10,210 bases of DNA from Bdellovibrionales bacterium (GTDB lineage: Bacteria > Bdellovibrionota > UBA1018 > CAIMNF01). Within the stretch, counting starts at the first letter, position 1; every line of letters starts with the position of its first letter. A program made the position numbers and the translations under genes. Shown in pieces: positions 6,461-10,210 of the stretch. Where the stretch lies: assembly GCA_947457605.1 (NCBI GenBank), contig CANGWP010000081.1, positions 1 to 10,210 of the forward strand. Reading direction: 5' to 3'. A model generated the notes under the pieces. It had not been told where the DNA came from. It did no database searches and was given only the letters and a program-made list of their open reading frames with translations.

Positions 6461-7453
6461 ATGCTCCACCCCTATCTTGGCATCGACATCGGTGGCACGA
6501 AGACCGAAGTAAGCCTCTTGTCCCTTGGATCCCCCCAGACCTTTGAGGATTACACGCTTCTCTCCCGAAAAAGATGCCCCACTGATCGACATCACGGTCT
6601 TCCGTCTTTTCTTAGGAACCTGAATGCGCTGATCGAGGAAACCGTCCGGGATGCGAACGTTTCTTTGGGTTCCCTGAAAGGGATAGGCGTTGGTCTGCCC
6701 GGCTCCATTCACCCTGAAATTCAAACCATGGTTCAGGGGAGCATTCCCTTTTTCAAATCCATCGACCTAAGGGCCGAGTTCAAGAACGCTCTTTCTTTTG
6801 AGGGCCCGATGATTTTTGAGAACGATGCAAATTGCTTTGCACTCGCAGAAGCAAACTTCGGCACTGGTCGTACCTGGGCAACCCAAAATCAAATCCACCC
6901 TGCCAACCTCTGCCTCATTGGAATCACCCTGGGAACCGGGGTGGGAGGTGGAATTGTCATGAATGGAGAATTGATCCGGGGACGCCGCGGGGGAGCCGGT
7001 GAAATCGGGCACATGAGCCTGCGTCCCGCTGATCGTCAGTGTTATTGCGGAAAATCGGGATGTGCGGAGCAGTTCTTGTCCGGCCCGGGTCTTGAGCATG
7101 CCTATCAGTCCCGCGCACGCCCGGATTCCTCAGTCTCGGGCAAGCAAATCTTCGCTCGATCCCGCACGAACGATCCGTTTGCCCTCGCATCGATAGAAGC
7201 CTACAAAGACGATCTTCTGCAGTTTTTATCAAACCTCTCAAACCTGCTCGATCCCCACATCATGGTTCTTGGGGGCGGAATCAGCTTGGAAGATCAGATC
7301 TACGAAGGCATCGAGACAAGGCTTAGTGAGGGCTGCTTTTTGACCTCGGACCCCCCGGCTGTGCTCAAGAACTCTCTTGGGGATGCGGCAGGCGCATTGG
7401 GAGCAGCCTATCTTGCATTTCTTGAAGCACAATCCTTGAAAGGAAGCATGTGA
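6461..7453 (+). CDS. ROK-family sugar kinase (glucokinase / GlcNAc kinase type)
   Basis: The 330-residue protein is a ROK kinase, which phosphorylates a hexose such as glucose, fructose or N-acetylglucosamine with ATP in the cytosol. It has the phosphate loop GIDIGGTKTE (7-16), GVGLPG (76-81), ENDANCFALAE with catalytic Asp122 (120-130) and GITLGTGVGGGIV (154-166). The ROK signature follows: GGAGEIGHMSL (177-187) plus CYCGKSGCAEQFLSG (194-208), with zinc ligands His184, Cys194, Cys196 and Cys201. The second nucleotide site is VLGGGIS (269-275). All catalytic and zinc residues are present, and length is slightly above the usual 300-320. The EIGH plus SGxG pattern does not by itself fix the sugar. 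The start lacks a ribosome site (see promoter). It overlaps the PilZ gene by four bases (GTGA). Confidence 0.93.
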   Translation: MLHPYLGIDIGGTKTEVSLLSLGSPQTFEDYTLLSRKRCPTDRHHGLPSFLRNLNALIEETVRDANVSLGSLKGIGVGLPGSIHPEIQTMVQGSIPFFKSIDLRAEFKNALSFEGPMIFENDANCFALAEANFGTGRTWATQNQIHPANLCLIGITLGTGVGGGIVMNGELIRGRRGGAGEIGHMSLRPADRQCYCGKSGCAEQFLSGPGLEHAYQSRARPDSSVSGKQIFARSRTNDPFALASIEAYKDDLLQFLSNLSNLLDPHIMVLGGGISLEDQIYEGIETRLSEGCFLTSDPPAVLKNSLGDAAGALGAAYLAFLEAQSLKGSM

Positions 7454-8145
7454 GCACTCGAAAAATCCATCAAGCCCCGACCTTTCAGGAGATTCAGGCT
7501 CCAAAGGAGCTTGATCGAATCATTCTTGAGATCAAAAAATTCAAGCCGGCGGTGGAGGTGAGCGTTGAACATCACCCCTTCATCGCTCGGGGGAAGATCA
7601 TCGACTGGAACACTGAAAAAAAACTACTGACCGTCCAGTGGAAGACCGTTCCTGATGAATTCAAAGATGCCTCGGCACTGAGAACCGGCCTTCGCGCTTT
7701 TTTCAAGGCATCCCTGTTTTCCACGCAACTCCTCTTCAAGTGCGAACTCATTCGAAGACTCCCCGATGGCACCTACCACTACCGGATTCCTTTGAGATAC
7801 TATCAAAACCAGAAAAGAACCGCCCTTCGAGTTCCTCTGGCCTCAGGGGCTAGCACGATCCGCAGCCCGAAGGGGACTTTCCCCATCCTGGACTTGAGCA
7901 CAGCCGGAGCAAAGATCTCGATTCCACTCTCTGAATCCAAAAAAATTCATGCGATCGAAAAGTGCACTCTCGTATTGGGCGGAAAAAAGATCACGCCTCC
8001 GGCATTTGGAATCACCATCACCAGTCGCGGGGACGATTTTGCGGGCTGCCGTTTCCACGGTCTGAATGAGGGGATTCATGTTGAGATCAAACAGTTTTTG
8101 ATGGAAGCGCTCCATGACTATTTCAAAAAGGGACCCTCAAAATGA
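7450..8145 (+). CDS. PilZ-domain protein, probable c-di-GMP receptor
   Basis: The 231-residue protein is built like YcgR-type receptors: an N-terminal beta-rich half (about 33-118) and a C-terminal PilZ domain (about 119-222). The c-di-GMP-binding residues are intact. QKRTALRVPL supplies the RxxxR pair Arg123 and Arg127, and LDLSTAGAKI supplies DxSxxG with Asp148, Ser150 and Gly153. There is no signal peptide or membrane span, so it is cytosolic. It starts at GTG 7450, overlapping the kinase stop, with AAAGGAAG as ribosome site, and ends overlapping the next ATG. It is therefore translationally coupled on both sides. Family members adjust motility, surface polysaccharide or secretion in response to c-di-GMP; which output applies here is not shown by its neighbours. 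Confidence 0.9.
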   Translation: MSTRKIHQAPTFQEIQAPKELDRIILEIKKFKPAVEVSVEHHPFIARGKIIDWNTEKKLLTVQWKTVPDEFKDASALRTGLRAFFKASLFSTQLLFKCELIRRLPDGTYHYRIPLRYYQNQKRTALRVPLASGASTIRSPKGTFPILDLSTAGAKISIPLSESKKIHAIEKCTLVLGGKKITPPAFGITITSRGDDFAGCRFHGLNEGIHVEIKQFLMEALHDYFKKGPSK

Positions 8146-9113
8146 TTCAAGACCCTCATACCTGGCTTTATCCTCCCATTGAACCCTATCATTCCGCCCG
8201 TCTTGAGGTCGGCGACGGACACTCTCTTTATTTTGAAGAGTGTGGAAACCAAAAGGGCAAACCCGTCGTGTTTGTCCACGGCGGCCCGGGAGGCGGGACT
8301 TCAGCAGATGATCGGAGATTTTTTGATCCAGACCGGTATCGAATCATTCTCTTTCATCAAAGAGGTGCCGGCAATTCAACTCCTGCCGCCTCTCTTCATG
8401 AAAATACGACCTGGAAGTTGATCGAAGACATGGAAAAACTGAGAGAGCATCTCGGGATTCACGCATGGCAGGTCTTCGGCGGGTCCTGGGGGAGTACGCT
8501 TTCCCTGGCGTATGCGATTTTGCATCCGAAAAGAGTTACCGAACTGGTGCTTCGGGGAATCTTCATGATCCGCAAAAAGGAGATCGACTGGTTTTACCAG
8601 GAGGGCGCCAGTTCCATTTTTCCAGATGTGTGGGCACAGTATCGCGATCACATTCCCGAGAACGAACGACATGACTTCGTAAAAGCCTATTACAAACGCC
8701 TCACCCACGAGGATGAATCCGTTCGCATGGAGGCTGCCATCCCCTGGACGACCTGGGAAATGGCAACGGCCCGACTGTATACGTCGCCTGAAACCCTGAA
8801 ATCCCTGGTGAGCCCCGAGTTTGCAATCAAGTTTGCTCGAATTGAATGTCATTACTTTACCCACAAGGGATTTTTCGAGCATGAGAATTGGATCCTTGAT
8901 CATCTTGATAAGATCCGAAAGATCCCTACCGTCATCGTTCAAGGAAGATACGATGTGGTCTGCCCTGCGACCACTGCGTGGGATCTCCATCTGGCATGGC
9001 CTGAGGCGAAGTTTCTCATGATCCCGGATGCGGGGCACTCCTCGAGGGAGCCGGGCATCTCAAGAGCCCTGGTTGCCGCAACTGATGGGTTTTCGGGGAA
9101 AAAAGCGCAATAA
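8142..9113 (+). CDS. pip: Proline iminopeptidase-type alpha/beta hydrolase
   Basis: The 323-residue protein matches prolyl aminopeptidases (peptidase family S33), cytosolic enzymes that remove N-terminal proline from short peptides. Visible are the oxyanion motif HGGPGGG (46-52), DQRG-like HQRGAGNS (72-79), the nucleophile elbow GGSWGS with Ser115, the acid in GRYDVVCP (Asp271) and the catalytic His299 in DAGHSS. Segments specific to this group rather than generic hydrolases are HPKRVTELVLRGIF (128-141), WTTWE (202-206) and ARIECHYFTHKGF (232-244). The motif that is usually DQRG reads HQRG here. Length is normal. The ATG overlaps the PilZ stop by four bases (ATGA), with AAGGGA upstream. It is last in the operon; no terminator is seen before the tRNA. 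Confidence 0.92.
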   Translation: MIQDPHTWLYPPIEPYHSARLEVGDGHSLYFEECGNQKGKPVVFVHGGPGGGTSADDRRFFDPDRYRIILFHQRGAGNSTPAASLHENTTWKLIEDMEKLREHLGIHAWQVFGGSWGSTLSLAYAILHPKRVTELVLRGIFMIRKKEIDWFYQEGASSIFPDVWAQYRDHIPENERHDFVKAYYKRLTHEDESVRMEAAIPWTTWEMATARLYTSPETLKSLVSPEFAIKFARIECHYFTHKGFFEHENWILDHLDKIRKIPTVIVQGRYDVVCPATTAWDLHLAWPEAKFLMIPDAGHSSREPGISRALVAATDGFSGKKAQ

Positions 9114-9121
9114 AATCAAGC

Positions 9122-9150
9122 TTGCCGAATTGAACAAAACCGGCTAAAAC
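9122..9150 (+). promoter_or_regulatory. Possible promoter of the tRNA gene
   Basis: TTGCCG (9122-9127) and TAAAAC (9145-9150) are 17 bases apart, and the predicted start near 9157 leaves about 14 bases before the mature tRNA end. The -10 box is imperfect. The tRNA could also be reached by read-through from the hydrolase operon. Confidence 0.4.
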
Positions 9151-9170
9151 CAAGGACTCATTTCCATTCC

Positions 9171-9247
9171 GGCTCGGTAGCTCAGTTGGTTAGAGCACCG
9201 CATTCATAACGCGGGGGTCGGCAGTTCAAGTCTGCCCCGAGCCACCA
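9171..9247 (+). tRNA. tRNA-Met (anticodon CAU, elongator type)
   Basis: The 77 bases fold as a full cloverleaf. The acceptor is GGCTCGG/CCGAGCC, the D arm GCTC/GAGC, and the anticodon arm CCGCA/CGCGG around TTCATAA, with the closing pair A-C next to the loop. The variable loop is GGGTC, the T arm GGCAG/CTGCC around TTCAAGT, the discriminator A, and CCA is encoded. The CAU anticodon could also belong to a lysidine-modified tRNA-Ile2. The body (GTAGCTCAGTTGGTTAGAGCAC, split over the D arm) is closer to elongator Met, and an initiator is excluded by the paired first acceptor base. Its 3' part is repeated downstream. Confidence 0.95.
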
Positions 9248-9338
9248 TTTCGCCTCACCTCTTCCCGATTTTATTTCATCTCGCATCGGTCTCACTCACT
9301 CGAAGTATTACCCATACATCTCACTCGTTCGCCTCACT

Positions 9339-9354
9339 CGATTTTCTAAAATCG
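9339..9354. repeat. Perfect short hairpin CGATTTT/AAAATCG
   Basis: CGATTTT (9339-9345) and AAAATCG (9348-9354) pair perfectly around CT. It is the tip of a longer inverted repeat between the partial copy 9328-9345 and inverted copy B, and competes with the A-B pairing. Confidence 0.6.
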
Positions 9355-9409
9355 GGAAGATGTGGGCGAAATCATGGGTGCGAGGGGCAGACTTGAACGA
9401 GAATTTTCG

Positions 9410-9462
9410 GCTGCGAACGAGCACTGCTCGGTTCGCGGCAAGTCGCACACGATGTGCGACTT
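9410..9462. repeat. Two adjacent strong hairpins in the tRNA-tail cluster
   Basis: GCTGCGAAC (9410-9418) pairs with GTTCGCGGC (9431-9439), continued by GAGC/GCTC around ACT with one bulged G. Immediately after it, AAGTCGCACA (9440-9449) and TGTGCGACTT (9453-9462) form a perfect 10-base-pair stem with a CGA loop. Neither has a T-run, so they are not ordinary terminators. They are non-coding and look like structured repeat (REP-like) units. Confidence 0.7.
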
Positions 9463-9584
9463 AGGAAATTGTCCATGCGGAGGTTCCGAGCAGGAGCGAG
9501 GAGCCGAACGCCAAGTCTGCCCCGAGCCACCATTTCCCCTCACCTCTCCCCGAAGGGGCCGGTTGAATTCCTCAAAGCCTGCTT

Positions 9585-10210
9585 TCAACGTCCAAACGAA
9601 ACAGAAAAGAAGTGAATGGCAGGATAACTTGCAAGCCAGATCCAAAAAAACCGGTTGAGTCCGAACAAAAGAAATACCCCAAAGTGAAACATCAGACCCA
9701 AACCAAGAAAAAACCGGCAGGTCCCCGCGGAAAAAAGCGATAGTGGAAAAAGGATTTCAAAACCGACCACCCCGATCGAAACCACGCGCAAAACGGATGA
9801 ACGCTGTTGCAACCATCCATTCAACCCAAATGCGGAGACTCTTGTGTTGCGCAAGAATCCGGCCAATGAGGTCCCGCTCCACCACGAGGGATTCCTGGCC
9901 TTCCTGATTCCTGACAAAAAATACGAAAGCACTCCTTGAACTCCAATCCAGTAAAGCGCTCCCCGAATGAGGACCTGATTGTCCCTCGCAAGCGATCCAA
10001 GGGCCAGGGGAATCAAGATCACCTGGGTCATGGAGTCACTGCCTCCATTCGAAGATCCGAGAAAACGAACCGATCTGAGCCAGATTGCAAGAACGAGAAG
10101 AGCCCACACCAGGGGAGCGGATGAAAAGAATGCAAGGGACAAAATCAGAATGATTCTGGCAACGGAATTCGACAAAAGGGAAAGAGGCAAAAAACCACCG
10201 AAAAAATCAA
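9585..10210 (-). CDS. HTTM-like polytopic membrane protein (5' part outside window)
   Basis: At least 208 codons are open on the minus strand, continuing in frame to the window edge, so the start is not here; a TTG at 10190 is in frame but has no reason to be preferred. The product is strongly hydrophobic, with about six membrane segments. The central YFLSGIRKARNPSWWSGTSL resembles the segment after the third or fourth helix of HTTM proteins (the domain shared with vitamin-K-dependent gamma-carboxylase), where a Gly/Lys and a Trp-Gly-Thr pattern recur. The later FHFGVFLLFGLNRFFW also fits that family. Function in bacteria is mostly unknown, and the catalytic lumenal domain of true carboxylases is absent from the part seen. 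The stop at 9585 lies close to the repeat cluster. Family call is tentative. Confidence 0.7.
   Translation of the reverse strand, partial: DFFGGFLPLSLLSNSVARIILILSLAFFSSAPLVWALLVLAIWLRSVRFLGSSNGGSDSMTQVILIPLALGSLARDNQVLIRGALYWIGVQGVLSYFLSGIRKARNPSWWSGTSLAGFLRNTRVSAFGLNGWLQQRSSVLRVVSIGVVGFEILFPLSLFSAGTCRFFLGLGLMFHFGVFLLFGLNRFFWIWLASYPAIHFFSVSFGR

Larger units (their letters stand above)
9224..9553. repeat. Cluster of tRNA 3'-tail repeats (direct, inverted, direct)
   Basis: The tail of the tRNA and the bases after it recur. Copy A (9224-9273) spans the T loop, acceptor end and 26 bases beyond. Copy B (9347-9398) is the inverted copy: it shares GTTCAAGTCTGCCCC exactly, diverges over the acceptor end, then matches again from ATTTCGCC to CCCGATTTTA. 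Copy C (9512-9553) is direct and matches 9227-9268 at 40 of 42 bases, the first 25 identical. A partial direct copy (9328-9345) matches 9249-9272 with a six-base gap. The A, B and C copies all break inside the T loop. This looks like attachment-site duplication or a tRNA-derived repeat family; there is no integrase in the window. Confidence 0.85.
9248..9584. other. 337-base non-coding region after the tRNA
   Basis: No credible gene lies here; the frames that cross it are made of repeats. The region holds the tRNA-tail copies, a stretch with recurring TCACTCG (9290-9340), the hairpins at 9410-9462 and the segment 9480-9510, whose reverse complement partly resembles 9405-9435. It ends with CCCC/GGGG around GAA (9548-9558), 26 bases before the stop of the minus-strand gene. 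Confidence 0.7.

Noticed and set aside
6276..6512. Plus-strand frame of 78 codons before the ROK gene
   Set aside because: It runs through the intrinsic terminator at 6391-6427 and into the start of the ROK gene in another frame; no family resemblance.
8376..9038. Minus-strand frame of 220 codons
   Set aside because: Antisense shadow of the proline iminopeptidase gene, which shows a complete catalytic triad in the other strand.
9171..9247. Reading the CAU tRNA as initiator tRNA-fMet or tRNA-Ile2
   Set aside because: The first acceptor base pairs normally, which excludes the initiator. The body is closer to elongator Met than to tRNA-Ile2, although a lysidine-modified Ile2 cannot be fully excluded by eye.
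9290..9340. Recurring TCACTCG as a CRISPR or tandem array
   Set aside because: Spacing is irregular, units are only 6-8 bases and no conserved longer repeat is present.
9548..9558. CCCC/GGGG hairpin as terminator of the HTTM-like gene
   Set aside because: The stem is only four pairs and no T-run follows on the minus strand.
9346..9658. Overlapping frames on both strands in the region after the tRNA
   Set aside because: They consist of tRNA-tail copies and hairpins, so coding is unlikely.

Overview
The window (about 50% GC, densely coded, no frameshifts seen) reads as a chromosomal segment of a Gram-negative bacterium. The outer-membrane lifestyle is indicated by a periplasmic lytic transglycosylase (MltA). 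The order tgt-yajC-secD is the usual proteobacterial one. A c-di-GMP receptor of the PilZ type, a derived Y1-transposase-like protein and a YajC with a long Ala/Pro-rich N-terminal arm would fit a Bdellovibrionota/deltaproteobacterial-type lineage, but that placement is an inference, not something the sequence proves.

Layout. (1) Positions 1-3397, minus strand: tgt, yajC and secD (running off the left edge) form one tight operon, coupling tRNA queuosine modification to the Sec translocon accessory complex. (2) Positions 3520-4107, plus strand: a lone gene for a transposase-like protein of the Y1/REP-associated family that lacks both halves of its catalytic machinery. It is divergent from tgt and overlaps the next gene tail to tail. 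(3) Positions 4088-6092, minus strand: mltA followed by a membrane-anchored protein of unknown function. (4) Positions 6093-6460: a 368-base intergenic region holding a strong intrinsic terminator on the plus strand and a promoter that abuts the next ATG. (5) Positions 6461-9113, plus strand: a three-gene unit with 4-base overlaps, encoding a ROK sugar kinase, a PilZ protein and a proline iminopeptidase-type hydrolase. (6) Positions 9171-9247: tRNA-Met(CAU). It is followed by about 300 bases of non-coding, hairpin-rich DNA in which the 3' end of that tRNA is repeated once inverted and once direct. (7) Positions 9585-10210, minus strand: the C-terminal part of a polytopic HTTM-like membrane protein running off the right edge.

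Most of the window is core housekeeping. The parts that ordinary annotation does not explain are the tRNA-tail repeat cluster at 9224-9553, the catalytically stripped transposase homologue, the terminator/alternative-pairing region before the ROK gene, and two genes whose -10 boxes sit so close to the ATG that their mRNAs would be leaderless.
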